Shown piece after piece: positions 24,564-33,651 of a DNA stretch of 64,000 bases. Under the pieces are notes generated by a model, which did no database searches, had not been told where the DNA came from, and saw nothing but the letters and a program-made list of their open reading frames with translations. The stretch covers positions 87,558 through 151,557 of the forward strand of contig NZ_JAECZC010000055.1 in the NCBI RefSeq assembly GCF_016056305.1, read 5' to 3'. Each line of letters opens with the position of its first letter. Within the stretch, counting starts at the first letter, position 1. This DNA is from Amazonocrinis nigriterrae CENA67 (GTDB lineage Bacteria; Cyanobacteriota; Cyanobacteriia; Cyanobacteriales; Nostocaceae). A program made the position numbers and the translations under genes.

Positions 24564-24699
24564 GCTGGATATACTCTCAAAATGAGAGGTAAAAGTCAAC
24601 AACACCTGCAACACTTTGATACAGACCAAAGGTGAAACTTAAGTTACTATGTCTCCTATTGCCTTTGTGCAATGACGTGAGGAGTAGTGCAGGTGAAAC

Positions 24700-25824
24700 A
24701 TGAACATAATAGAAAATTTTAAAACACAGGCTACGGACAATCTTGTTGCCATTGCTAACCAATTCACGCTTCAAGGTCAGGTGACGGCTGTTCAAGCGTT
24801 TGGTAGTGGTAATATTAATGACACGTTTTTGGTAACGCTGGATGCTTCCCAATTGCAGCATTTTGTCCTGCAACGCATCAACACGCAAGTATTTCGCCAG
24901 CCTCAACTGATCATGCAGAATATGTGTATCTTTACTGAGCATGTTCACAAAAGGTTACAAAAGACCCCCTTCAGCCGTCGTTGGGAAGTACCGCGCGTGT
25001 TGTTGACTAAGGATAATCAAGACCATTGGCGAGATGCAGAGGGTTCATTCTGGCGGGCTATCAGCTTTATTGAAGGTTCGCAGTCCTTCGACACCATGAG
25101 CGATCGCTCACACGCCAAAGAAATCGGTTATGCTCTGGGGATGTTCCACAATCTAATTAGCGATTTGTCACCGGAAAAACTCGCCGATACTCTCGTGGGA
25201 TTTCATATTACACCGCTTTACCTGCAACAATATCAAGAAGTTCTGGCGAAAACTACTCCGCACCCATCCCCAGAAGTAAATTATTGTTTGCAGTTTGTTA
25301 GCGATCGCCAACTCTTTGCACATATCCTAGAAAATGCCAAAGCTGAAGGTAAGCTACCACTGCGGCTGATGCACGGCGACCCCAAAATTAACAATGTGAT
25401 GTTTGACACTGCCACTCAAAAAGCCGTCAGCGTCATAGACCTTGATACTGTTAAGCCAGGACTAGTACATTATGACATTGGTGATTGCTTGCGATCGGGC
25501 TGCAATCCTGCCGGCGAAGAAGCTGCGGATTGGAATGATGTTTATTTCGATACTGATTTATGTAAGGAAATTCTCGAAGGTTATCTATCCATAGCTAAGG
25601 CGTTTCTCACAGAAAATGACTATGCATACATGTACGATGCAATTCGTTTGATTGCCTTTGAGTTAGGGCTGAGGTTTTTTGCTGACTATTTAGCCGGCAA
25701 TGTCTATTTTAAAGTTAAACATCCAGAACATAACTTAGAAAGAGCGATCGTTCAGTTTAAGCTTACCGAGAGTATCGAATCCCAAGAAACCCAGATTCGC
25801 TCTATTATCGAGGATATGAAATGA
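24700..25824 (+). CDS. NahK-like sugar kinase (APH-fold phosphotransferase)
   Basis: This 374-residue kinase has an APH fold: an N-terminal lobe with an FGSGNINDTFLV glycine loop, then LRLMHGDPKINNVMF (catalytic loop HGDxxxxN) near residue 220, and SVIDLDTVKPGLVHYDIGD with the metal-binding Asp. HGDPKINN and DTVKPG are hallmarks of N-acetylhexosamine 1-kinase-type enzymes that phosphorylate the anomeric hydroxyl of GlcNAc or GalNAc for salvage. With the AGE epimerase and the deacetylase nearby, an amino-sugar route is plausible. It overlaps the next gene by four bases. Confidence 0.85.
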   Translation: MNIIENFKTQATDNLVAIANQFTLQGQVTAVQAFGSGNINDTFLVTLDASQLQHFVLQRINTQVFRQPQLIMQNMCIFTEHVHKRLQKTPFSRRWEVPRVLLTKDNQDHWRDAEGSFWRAISFIEGSQSFDTMSDRSHAKEIGYALGMFHNLISDLSPEKLADTLVGFHITPLYLQQYQEVLAKTTPHPSPEVNYCLQFVSDRQLFAHILENAKAEGKLPLRLMHGDPKINNVMFDTATQKAVSVIDLDTVKPGLVHYDIGDCLRSGCNPAGEEAADWNDVYFDTDLCKEILEGYLSIAKAFLTENDYAYMYDAIRLIAFELGLRFFADYLAGNVYFKVKHPEHNLERAIVQFKLTESIESQETQIRSIIEDMK

Positions 25825-26360
25825 ACGAGCAAACCTTTTTCCTACAACCTTTCTCTTTTAGCGAGTCTCTACCCAATTTGAAAATTGCAGGCAATATCGC
25901 CCGACATGCTAATAAACTTATTATCTGCTATTCGCTTCTGGGTGAATTAAAAGAAATCGTTATTGCCCCACCCTCAGACACACCAGCGCGAAAGCATGAA
26001 CTGTGGAAAGATACCTGTTTTGAGTTCTTCCTCGGTATCAAAGATTCTCCAAGCTATTGGGAATTCAACCTCTCCCCTGCTGGAGACTGGAATGTCTATC
26101 ATTTTGATGGATACCGTCAAGGGATGCAAGAAGAAACAGCCTTTACGAAACTCCCGTTTAATGTTGATAATCAATCTGATAGTTTGACACTGACTTTAGA
26201 TGTCGATTTGAGTAAAATCGTCTCAGTAAATCAAGTTATCGAGGTTGCTATCACCGCTGTGATCAAACAAATAAGCACTGAAGTAACTTATTGGGCATTA
26301 ACTCATCAAGGCGTGGAGGCTGACTTTCATCTGCGAGAAAGTTTCATCATTAAATTGTGA
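25821..26360 (+). CDS. DOMON-like domain protein
   Basis: This 179-residue all-beta protein follows the kinase with a four-base overlap, so the two are translationally coupled. The pattern LWKDTCFEFFLG, then YWEFNLSPAGDWNVYHFDGYR, and later VEVAITAVI and YWALTHQGVEADFH, is that of the DOMON-like family (carbohydrate-binding or heme-binding beta sandwich related to family 9 binding modules). No signal peptide is seen, so it acts in the cytoplasm. A sugar-binding partner role for the kinase is inferred from the coupling. Confidence 0.82.
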   Translation: MNEQTFFLQPFSFSESLPNLKIAGNIARHANKLIICYSLLGELKEIVIAPPSDTPARKHELWKDTCFEFFLGIKDSPSYWEFNLSPAGDWNVYHFDGYRQGMQEETAFTKLPFNVDNQSDSLTLTLDVDLSKIVSVNQVIEVAITAVIKQISTEVTYWALTHQGVEADFHLRESFIIKL

Positions 26361-27051
26361 AATATGTTTTGATGTAGGTTGCTCTGATAACGAACCGCCT
26401 CACCCTACCCTTCTCCCTTTGTGAGAAGACTCGCACTTCGTTAACAGCAGTGACGCTCCTGCGTCAAAGATCGCTCTTGAGATCGTAATCGACGCAAGGC
26501 TTATGATGTGCGACTGTTTCACTAAGGTGCAGAGAACGCAGAGAGAATTAAGAGAGATTTTCACAATTAAAAGGAAAAGATTCCCAACTTTTATAATAAG
26601 TTAGGAATCTTGTTGTTGACAAAAGATTTAAGACTGTTCGAGTTAAGTTTTGAAGCTAAGATTTTTGTGTAATTCTGTATAGGGACTTGATGAGTGTTTT
26701 TTTAATCAAGTATGCGATAAAAATATATTCTCAGTGTCCTCAGAAAAATGCAAGGAAAGTTAAGACAGTTAAGAAGAAAATTCAAAAGACAGTTAAGACA
26801 GTTAAGAAGTAACAATGCTACATATTTACTAGCTTTACAAGTAAATAATAGCGCTCGCCCTTGCTTCTGACCTGCCATCGGGCGTTTTGAAATCAAATTG
26901 CGATCGCATTGATTTTACTTATAGTTTTGTTAAAAATTACAAATTAGAAGGCAATGCTTCACCATTTGCATTCCAAACAGTAATTCTACAAAGGCTGTTT
27001 TTTATAGTTAAGGTATACTGAAAGCAGAAGTTAAACAGCAGTTGTGTGATT
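26361..27051. other. Repeat-rich intergenic region
   Basis: This 690-bp region holds a GC-rich Nostoc-type repeat (about 26430-26505). A long imperfect hairpin pairs AAGATTCC (26577-26584) with GGAATCTT (26604-26611) and AACTT with AAGTT inside. Five AGACAGTTAAG-like units lie at 26758-26810, and the antitoxin promoter must lie close to 27010-27040 (TATACT at 27014). The open frames seen here are repeat-derived. Confidence 0.55.
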
Positions 27052-27282
27052 ATGTTGTCTCTTGAACAACTGATGCAAGAAGCATTGTCTTTGCCAAATG
27101 AATCAAGAGCTTTACTAGCAGAAAAGCTAATCGAAAGCTTAGAATTTGATAGTGATCCTAAAATAGAAGCAGTTTGGATAACAGAGGCAAAGCGAAGACG
27201 AGATGAAATTCGCACCCAAGATGTTGAACCTATACCAGGGGAAGAAGCATTAGCACAAGTCAGACGACTCCTAGAACAATGA
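27052..27282 (+). CDS. Addiction-module antitoxin (RelB/TIGR02574-like)
   Basis: This 76-residue protein is read from ATG 27052 (MLSLEQLMQEALSLP); a GTG at 27046 would add two residues. The pattern ALSLPNESRALLAEKLIESLE, followed by W-x-x-EAKRRRDEI and a Gly/Glu-rich C-terminus (PGEEALAQVRRLL), is typical of the small helical antitoxin family paired with RelE/ParE toxins in cyanobacteria. The C-terminal part would wrap the toxin. It overlaps the toxin gene by four bases (ATGA). Confidence 0.88.
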   Translation: MLSLEQLMQEALSLPNESRALLAEKLIESLEFDSDPKIEAVWITEAKRRRDEIRTQDVEPIPGEEALAQVRRLLEQ

Positions 27283-27572
27283 AATATGTTTTTCACCCTG
27301 AAGCGCTGACTGAATATTCTCAAGCAGTTCAATATTATGCTGGAAGTCGTACAGAATTAGCCCAAGCTTTTATCAATGCAGTAGAAGATGCAGTTTATAA
27401 AATTAGAGAGTCGCCTACTCGCTGGCGAATAATTGATGAGGATATTAGGCGCTACCTAATACGAAAGTTTCCTTATGGAATTATTTAGACAATTGAAGAG
27501 GACTACATTCTAATTTTAGCTGTGATGCATTCTAGTCGAGAACCTGGATATTGGAAAAGTCGTAAGGAATAG
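27279..27572 (+). pseudogene. RelE/ParE-family toxin interrupted by an in-frame TAG
   Basis: Translation from ATG 27279 gives MKYVFHPEALTEYSQAVQYY and a helical hairpin, then RWRIIDEDIRRYLIRKFPYGII. It stops at TAG 27486-27488. Reading on in the same frame restores the conserved end TIEEDYILILAVMHSSREPG, with YWKSR before TAG 27570. In relatives the position of the amber codon is a Tyr or similar (GIIY), so one base change would explain it. The lost part includes the last beta strands and the basic C-terminus needed for toxicity, so the toxin is probably dead. A sequencing error or tRNA suppression remains possible. Confidence 0.82.
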
Positions 27573-27606
27573 CGATCGCCCCCAACTCCCAACCGAGAAT
27601 ATACAC

Positions 27607-29049
27607 TTATTTATATGTATTAATTTGTTCATGCTGATAGTATTTATGTGCTGCCAAAGCCATAGCCAAAAATCCCCAAAGAATCATTCCCATCACACTC
27701 AGCATTCCGCTGCTAATAATTAGCTGAGCGCAAGAACTGATACCAATAGCACGGGCTGCACTGACAAAATTATCAAAACGAGCTTCACTATAGTTACACA
27801 CACTCACAAGCAACAAAATTAAACCACCCATATAAGGGATGGCGCCAAACCAACCCAAGGTGAAAAACATATCTAAAATGCCACTGTCAACCACAAAAAC
27901 TTCAATTTTACCTGTTTTTTCGTCTACCTTCCAAATATTTCCTAAACCGTTACCCAGACCATTTGTCAGAGCTAAACTGAGGTTTCTGTCATAGTTTCCC
28001 GATCTATCTCTAAAGCTACTATCCTCTTGCAGATTAGTAAAACTTTCCATACGATCTGCCACAACTTTAGAAATTGGTTCGATGGTTGTTAATGGCACAA
28101 CACACATTGCCATCACCAAAATTATGGTAATTAAACGCATTTGAGTACGTGCTTTAGCCGAAGCCAAAATCATCACTATCCCGAATAACCAACCGCCCCA
28201 ATTACTACGTGCTTGGGTAAGTAAAAACGACAAATAACCAAATGCTGAAGCAGGAAAAGTTAAAAAGTTTTGGCGACTGGTGAACATTAACAATAAACCA
28301 GTTTGCAGCACAGTTGCATAGGGGCCAACTGAGTGCATTGTACTCCACACACGCATCCCAAAAGGAACAGGATCTCCAGAACTGGTAAACAGTTTTGATT
28401 CTATCAGCCAATAACGATCCCACTCAGGAGCCACGACAAATTGATACACACCATAAGCACCTGTGAGTAACACGCACCAGAAAAATGTGCGCTGCATGTT
28501 TTGGCGATAGCTGGGATAATCTCGCCAGTTCATAAATAAGTGAAAAGCAAAGATGATGGGGCTAAGCCAGTCCAGTAAACTGCGTGCTACAGGGATGGGT
28601 TGATTATAAATAATACCAACAAGAAAACCGTAGAATACCCCTAAAGCAGCCAAAACAAAAGGTAAGCCTCCCTGACGAGCAGCACTAGGAAAGTATCGTA
28701 AAAAGGTGGCTATACTGACGAAAGACACTAAATAAGGTGCGATGAGCATCTGACGGGTGGGATCCCAGCCAACTCGATAGTCAACTAAACGAACAACTAA
28801 AGGCGTGAGAAACCACACCCACCAGTTAAAACCGATATAAAGAATGGGATGCCGCAAGTATAAAAATATGGCGACAACCAGAGCTGCTGCTGGATAAATC
28901 AGGCGCAGCATGGCAGCAAAACCCACAAAATAACAAGCTATTGTCAATAGTACAAAGCCAAGGATAACTATCCAACCCTGGAGCGATCGCTCTTTAGGAG
29001 AAAAATGTGCTTGTAAAAAACTATTAAAAAGTATTTGATTGTAAACCAT
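27607..29049 (-). CDS. O-antigen ligase/polymerase-like membrane protein
   Basis: This 480-residue protein has about ten to twelve hydrophobic helices spread over the sequence and a large hydrophilic loop near residues 335-385 (DRMESFTNLQEDSSFRDRSGN). That is the layout of Wzy polymerases and WaaL/O-antigen ligase-like proteins. SFRDRSGNY fits the conserved R-rich loop of the family. It would join polysaccharide repeat units at the outer face of the cytoplasmic membrane. It is the last gene of the leftward HEP cluster, which otherwise has no polymerase. Exact reaction unknown. Confidence 0.75.
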   Translation of the reverse strand: MVYNQILFNSFLQAHFSPKERSLQGWIVILGFVLLTIACYFVGFAAMLRLIYPAAALVVAIFLYLRHPILYIGFNWWVWFLTPLVVRLVDYRVGWDPTRQMLIAPYLVSFVSIATFLRYFPSAARQGGLPFVLAALGVFYGFLVGIIYNQPIPVARSLLDWLSPIIFAFHLFMNWRDYPSYRQNMQRTFFWCVLLTGAYGVYQFVVAPEWDRYWLIESKLFTSSGDPVPFGMRVWSTMHSVGPYATVLQTGLLLMFTSRQNFLTFPASAFGYLSFLLTQARSNWGGWLFGIVMILASAKARTQMRLITIILVMAMCVVPLTTIEPISKVVADRMESFTNLQEDSSFRDRSGNYDRNLSLALTNGLGNGLGNIWKVDEKTGKIEVFVVDSGILDMFFTLGWFGAIPYMGGLILLLVSVCNYSEARFDNFVSAARAIGISSCAQLIISSGMLSVMGMILWGFLAMALAAHKYYQHEQINTYK

Positions 29050-29101
29050 ACCAATTTTAGATTTTAGATTTTGGATTTTAGATTTTGGATTTTAGATTTT
29101 T
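29050..29101. repeat. TTTTAGA tandem repeat
   Basis: Seven or so units of TTTTAGA/TTTTGGA directly upstream of the polymerase-like gene. Confidence 0.8.
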
Positions 29102-29162
29102 TAATTACTAATTCGTGTTAAAACTTACTGCCCATTCCCTATTCCCCATTCCCCATTGCCCC

Positions 29163-30113
29163 TTATCCCCAGAGGGGGCCCCGAGTTCCCCATTCCCCAC
29201 CGTATGTCTGCCATCCTTGCCAACGTCCACGCCAGGATGCTAGCCACTTTTTAGTTGCTAGTTGGCCTTGGCTGGGTAAAAGTCTCAGCCATTGCACGAA
29301 GCCGAAACTATCTCTTGTGCCTACTAATATGGCCCAAAGCAAAAATACAGTCCGACGTAAAGGTGGCAAATGCTCTAGTAAAACTAAAGTTTCATTATGG
29401 ACTAAATTAATAAAGGCAATTTCATTAAAGTTGTGCCGTTGGTCTTCATCAAAACGTTGTGCTGGATAGTGATCTACGGCAACGCTAGGATCATAAATAA
29501 TCTTCCAACCAGCCCGCTTGAGTGCCAGGGTAAATGCCATTTCAAAGTGTACTTGCGCCCCTGTGCCGCGCATCCGCTCATCAAAACGTAATTGTCCGAT
29601 CGCCTGGGTACGAAAACTCATGTTTACGCCTTTGAGAACATCGACTTCGCGGGGTTCTCCCACTCCCAGGTGATGGTTGCCAATGACACGACCAAACCAC
29701 TGCAACTTGCCAACCACCAAGCGGGAATCATCTTCAATTTTGGTGTCGCGGTGTATCCAATCACGCCCACCGACTCCACCAATGCAACTATCTGATATAA
29801 AGTGAGCGTTGATTCGTTCTAACCAATCCCGATGAGGTGCAGCATCATCATCAGTAATGGAAAGAATATCTCCTTTCACGACTGCTAGTCCGGCGTTGAG
29901 GGCTGCGACTACTCCCGGTTGTGTCACCTTCACAGTTTGCAATGGTAGATTTTGCGGATTGAACTCTGCAAGGAATTGCCAAGTTTCAATATCCGTATCG
30001 CGGACAACTACTATTACCTGATCGACTGGTTTAGTTTGCACCTGTAGCGCCAAAAGGCAGCGTGATAGATCTAGAGGACGGCGATAGGTTGGTATGAGAA
30101 CGGTGTTCTTCAT
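29163..30113 (-). CDS. Glycosyltransferase family 2
   Basis: This 316-residue GT-A enzyme has the N-terminal nucleotide-binding strand VLIPTYRRPLDLSRCLLALQ, the DxD-type metal motif LSITDDDAAPHRDWL near residue 92, and a GTGAQVHFEMAF acceptor-side segment. The last residues (GEWGTRGPLWG) are encoded by a GGGGCCCCGAGTTCCCC repeat also found near 61402, so the natural C-terminus may have been replaced. Its start lies inside the preceding GT4 gene (83-bp overlap), a sign of close co-expression. It adds one sugar to the HEP repeat unit; which one is unknown. Confidence 0.88.
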   Translation of the reverse strand: MKNTVLIPTYRRPLDLSRCLLALQVQTKPVDQVIVVVRDTDIETWQFLAEFNPQNLPLQTVKVTQPGVVAALNAGLAVVKGDILSITDDDAAPHRDWLERINAHFISDSCIGGVGGRDWIHRDTKIEDDSRLVVGKLQWFGRVIGNHHLGVGEPREVDVLKGVNMSFRTQAIGQLRFDERMRGTGAQVHFEMAFTLALKRAGWKIIYDPSVAVDHYPAQRFDEDQRHNFNEIAFINLVHNETLVLLEHLPPLRRTVFLLWAILVGTRDSFGFVQWLRLLPSQGQLATKKWLASWRGRWQGWQTYGGEWGTRGPLWG

Positions 30114-31233
30114 GCTTGATTAACTCCTCAAATAGATCCACATAGGTTTGTGCCATAGTTGTCCAGCTATGTTGTTCTGCTACTGTGCGGGCTGCTTTAC
30201 CCATGCGTTGCATTTCTGCCTCTACGCTGACTAAAGACAACAACGCCGCCGCCAAAGCATCGATATTGTCTGTATCGGGCAAAACTATGCCACACTCCGG
30301 TGTGACTATTTCTGCACCACCGGTTGCTGTGGCAGTAATTACAGGTAATCCAGAAGCAAGGGCTTCTAACAATACCAACGTGCAAGCCTCGTATCGGGAA
30401 GGAAAAACAAATAAATCCACAGCCCGCATAATTTCAGCGATGTCACGACGGTATCCGAGAAAATGCACTCTTTCAGTTAACCCTAGAGAGGCTGCTAGTT
30501 GTGGAAAGGGACTACCTTCAGTTGCACCCACCACCGCTAGATGTAAATCGGGAACTTTCACTAAGGCGTGTAGCACCGTATCTAAGTTCTTCCTGGTTGT
30601 GCGGATATCTCCGGCAAATAAGGCTAAAGTTACATCTTGAGGTAGACCTAATTGTTGCCTAAAAGCTGTTCCAGGGGCAAATTCTTGTAAATCCACACCA
30701 TTAACAATCACGCGGATACGAGAACGAGGTACACCAATGCTGACTAATTCCTGGGCGACTTTCTCGGATACTGCAACAACGATTTTTGCTTTTTGGAATG
30801 CCTGTTTTTCCCAATGGGCATTTAATGCTGTATATAACCACTGATAAAAGCCGTAAAAATCGCGGCGAATGCGGGAAATGTGAGCAGGTGATTTTAACCA
30901 AGAACTATGTACAAAATGTACAGCGTTAATATCGGCTGCTGCTGTGGTAATTGCTCCGTTGACTTTTATTAAATCAAATTTAGAGCGATATTGATGTAAC
31001 CAATCAGTAGCTGTTTTACTAAAAATAAAATTACGAATAAATTCTGTGGGGTAGTTTTTGACTGGAATTTCAATCCAATTTACTTGAGGATTATTTTCTA
31101 GTTTTGGCGCTATTTCACTAGCTAATAATGTTAGTTGATGACCGCGTTGAATTGCTTCTTTAGCAACTTCATAGTTGACTCTTCCTTGACCATCACCTTT
31201 TTGAAGTTTGTGCGTTATTATGCAAAGTTTCAT
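30031..31233 (-). CDS. Glycosyltransferase family 4
   Basis: This 400-residue GT-B enzyme starts at ATG 31233 (MKLCIITHKLQKGDGQGR); the frame is open 18 codons further but those read through a repeat. The donor domain has ALFAGDIRTTRKNLDTVL and the motif EACTLVLLEALASG, in which the first residues of EX7E are kept (E-A-C-x5-E), followed by ATATGGAEIV. It belongs to the distal HEP glycosyltransferase group, and its 3' end overlaps the next GT2 gene. Confidence 0.88.
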   Translation of the reverse strand: MKLCIITHKLQKGDGQGRVNYEVAKEAIQRGHQLTLLASEIAPKLENNPQVNWIEIPVKNYPTEFIRNFIFSKTATDWLHQYRSKFDLIKVNGAITTAAADINAVHFVHSSWLKSPAHISRIRRDFYGFYQWLYTALNAHWEKQAFQKAKIVVAVSEKVAQELVSIGVPRSRIRVIVNGVDLQEFAPGTAFRQQLGLPQDVTLALFAGDIRTTRKNLDTVLHALVKVPDLHLAVVGATEGSPFPQLAASLGLTERVHFLGYRRDIAEIMRAVDLFVFPSRYEACTLVLLEALASGLPVITATATGGAEIVTPECGIVLPDTDNIDALAAALLSLVSVEAEMQRMGKAARTVAEQHSWTTMAQTYVDLFEELIKHEEHRSHTNLSPSSRSITLPFGATGAN

Positions 31234-31340
31234 ATCATTAATGATAAAAAATTTTGAAAAACGAACCACCAAGACACAAAGACACAAAGAAATTAATTAA
31301 TAAACTCTCCGCGCCTCTGCGTCTCTGCGTGAGAAAATTC

Positions 31341-32333
31341 CTATTTTGATATTCCAAGTAATTGATTAGCTAATGGTCGAGGAGTAAAACTGATAGTAAG
31401 TGCTGCTATAGTTCGCAAGTTAAATTTTTGTTGGCTTAATGCTTGCCAAAGATAGGGACGTGCTGCTGCTGTTTGTTGATTTCGTAGTAAGCCAATAGCT
31501 AAAGTTGTATGAGCTTCTAAGCATTTTTGCTCAAAGTACGGTTGAAATTCTTTTAGACGTTCGTCTTGACTAAATATTTTGTAGCAAAATATTTCGCTTT
31601 TAGCTTTGCGAATTTTGGCTTGAGCATCCTTACTTCCACTCAGCATAGTATCAGTTTGCTCATGAGTACGATATCGCGTTAATCTTTCTGGATGATAGTA
31701 AGCACCATAACCAGATATACAGCAAAGATAGGTTAAATATAAATCCCACATTCCACCAACTTCTGAGGGAATGCTATCCCAATCAATAATATTATTGCGA
31801 ATCACACAGGCGGCGGCTGTAGGTATACTTTTATCTACTAAGCCAATTTTGGCAAAAGTTTGATAAACTCCTTGTGTTAATTTGTCACGTTTGTAAGCTT
31901 GTGTATTTTCTTCAGTTAGCGCATGATTAATTTCGCTTTGTGCATCAATGATATATTGGTCGCAAAAAGCAAGAATTAATTCTGGATTTTCTTCTAGGGG
32001 TGGAACTAGCTTTGCTAAAAAGTCTTCATTCCACATATCATCATCGTGGAGGCTAGCAACGTATTTGCCTTGTGCCATTTTGAAGGCGTGCATTTGATTA
32101 GCTAGCATCCCAATATTTTGCTGTTGTCGCCAAAATCTAATGCGTTTATCGTTAAATGATTCGATAATGGGTTGAGGATTTTCGGGGCTACAATTATCAG
32201 AAACAATGATTTCGATATTTTGATAAGTCTGTTGAATTGCGCTAGCGATCGCTTGTTTCAAATACTCTGGTCTATTATAAGTGGGAATAACAACGCTAAC
32301 TAGTGGTTCGTTGAATTGATTATACTCAAGCAT
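31341..32333 (-). CDS. Glycosyltransferase family 2
   Basis: This 330-residue GT-A enzyme has VSVVIPTYNRPEYLKQAI at the N-terminus, IIVSDNCSPENPQP, and the metal-binding ASLHDDDMWNEDFL near residue 95. The C-terminal half contains helices (TTLAIGLLRNQQTAAARPYL) like those seen in cyanobacterial polysaccharide GT2 enzymes. No membrane segment is visible, so it is a soluble cytoplasmic enzyme acting at the membrane face. It sits in the leftward HEP series with 63 bp to the upstream GT2 gene. Confidence 0.88.
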   Translation of the reverse strand: MLEYNQFNEPLVSVVIPTYNRPEYLKQAIASAIQQTYQNIEIIVSDNCSPENPQPIIESFNDKRIRFWRQQQNIGMLANQMHAFKMAQGKYVASLHDDDMWNEDFLAKLVPPLEENPELILAFCDQYIIDAQSEINHALTEENTQAYKRDKLTQGVYQTFAKIGLVDKSIPTAAACVIRNNIIDWDSIPSEVGGMWDLYLTYLCCISGYGAYYHPERLTRYRTHEQTDTMLSGSKDAQAKIRKAKSEIFCYKIFSQDERLKEFQPYFEQKCLEAHTTLAIGLLRNQQTAAARPYLWQALSQQKFNLRTIAALTISFTPRPLANQLLGISK

Positions 32334-32396
32334 CTTTTATGCACCATCACTCATCTTGCTCATAACTATCGATTTTTTGATGACTTTATCGAGGTT

Positions 32397-33398
32397 TTAA
32401 ATCAGTTTTATAAAACTGAGTACTGCTCTGGTGTAAACATATAAATTAGCGATTGTATCGGCGATGAAATTCAATAACTTAGATTGCTTGGGAATTTTAT
32501 AATCAGGTATATCAAGCATTCCTTGCGATTTGGCATATTGACGACATGCTTCCCAATCAAATTTCCAAATGTCTTCTATCCAGAAGCGACGCAATCCATA
32601 TTTATGGAAGTAACGAAGAACTTCAAAATCGTAAGAATAATATTTTTGTTTGATAATTGTATGCATATCAATTCCCTGTTCTTCCCAGCCTGCAAACCAT
32701 TCATTAGGAGCAGTTTCGACTTTACCAAGCTTCAAGTAATCTTGTTGGGAAGTGTAGCGAGTCCGTCTACCAATACTATTACCAACTCCCAAAACATTTT
32801 CTATAACACTGTACATGCGAATTTTGGCAGCATGTGCATCTAAACGAGTCACGGCATAGTGCAAGACTTTAATATCATGAATATGCAATCTTGCCGCATA
32901 TTCTGGCATTGGAATTCTCACGCTATGAATAGATTGTGGCTGATGTTCGGCTCCGTCATCAACATAACCAAGGGGTGTAAGAATACCAGTTCTAATACAT
33001 TGATGGGTTGTGACAAATAAATCTGGCTTTTCAAAAAATAATACTGTTCCTGGCTTGGCTTTGAGCATTGTTTGCCAGCTTTGAGTTTTGATGGCGTTAG
33101 CGGCTAATATTTCATCAGCATCTAAAGCTAAAATAATTTTATGTTCTGATATTAAATCTCTCGCAGCTTTAATCAATAACAATTGTCGCTCTGCTTCATT
33201 GAATTTATCTGATTTATTTTCAATCAAGATAACTTTGGGATATTTTTTACAAATAGCCTGACTACCATCAGTTGAGTTTTGGTCTGCAATAATAATATAA
33301 TCAGCAAATTCACTAGTAACAGATAAGAAGCGGTCTAAAATCCAGGCTTCATTTTTTACAGGAGTAATGACTACAATTTTCGGTGTCGAGCTTTCCAT
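32397..33398 (-). CDS. Glycosyltransferase family 2
   Basis: This 333-residue GT-A protein has IVVITPVKNEAWILDRFL at the N-terminus, IIADQNSTDGSQAI, and the metal-binding block IILALDADEILAANA near residue 90. The rest has an aspartate- and histidine-rich central part and a C-terminal hydrophobic helix (SKLLNFIADTIANLYVYTRA) that could rest on the membrane. The motif order differs from the other GT2 proteins here (ADQN/DADE class), which suggests a different donor or acceptor. It is part of the HEP glycosyltransferase run. Confidence 0.86.
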   Translation of the reverse strand: MESSTPKIVVITPVKNEAWILDRFLSVTSEFADYIIIADQNSTDGSQAICKKYPKVILIENKSDKFNEAERQLLLIKAARDLISEHKIILALDADEILAANAIKTQSWQTMLKAKPGTVLFFEKPDLFVTTHQCIRTGILTPLGYVDDGAEHQPQSIHSVRIPMPEYAARLHIHDIKVLHYAVTRLDAHAAKIRMYSVIENVLGVGNSIGRRTRYTSQQDYLKLGKVETAPNEWFAGWEEQGIDMHTIIKQKYYSYDFEVLRYFHKYGLRRFWIEDIWKFDWEACRQYAKSQGMLDIPDYKIPKQSKLLNFIADTIANLYVYTRAVLSFIKLI

Positions 33399-33651
33399 TA
33401 TGAATTCTCAGGTTTACACAAATCAAAGTTATTAATTACGCACAAATCAGGGAATAACGAACCACAGAGACACAGAGGACACGGAGTAATGAAAGTTACT
33501 AATTTTTTATAAACTTGTATTAAATATTTATTTCTCTCTTCCTTGGCGTCCTTGGTGAGTCCACTTGCCGTCTTGGCGCCTTGCGTCGATGGCAAAGTGG
33601 CGTTAGCGCAGCGGTAGCGAGCTTGCGAGCGTCACCCGAAGGGCGGTTCGT
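33399..33651. repeat. Repeat-filled gap in the HEP cluster
   Basis: A block of the type AACGAACCACAGAGACACAGAGG (33452-33490), like those at 31255-31290 and 61229-61262, is followed by a GC-rich Nostoc repeat (33580-33650: GGCGTTAGCGCAGCGGTAGCGAGC). No gene is visible; the repeat abuts the next stop codon. Confidence 0.7.

Noticed and set aside
24577-24948. 123-residue minus-strand frame antisense to the kinase gene, considered as an intact HigB toxin
   Set aside because: Only the separate frame ending at 24501 carries the THAEYDK block. The longer frame is antisense to a well-supported kinase and shows no toxin fold.
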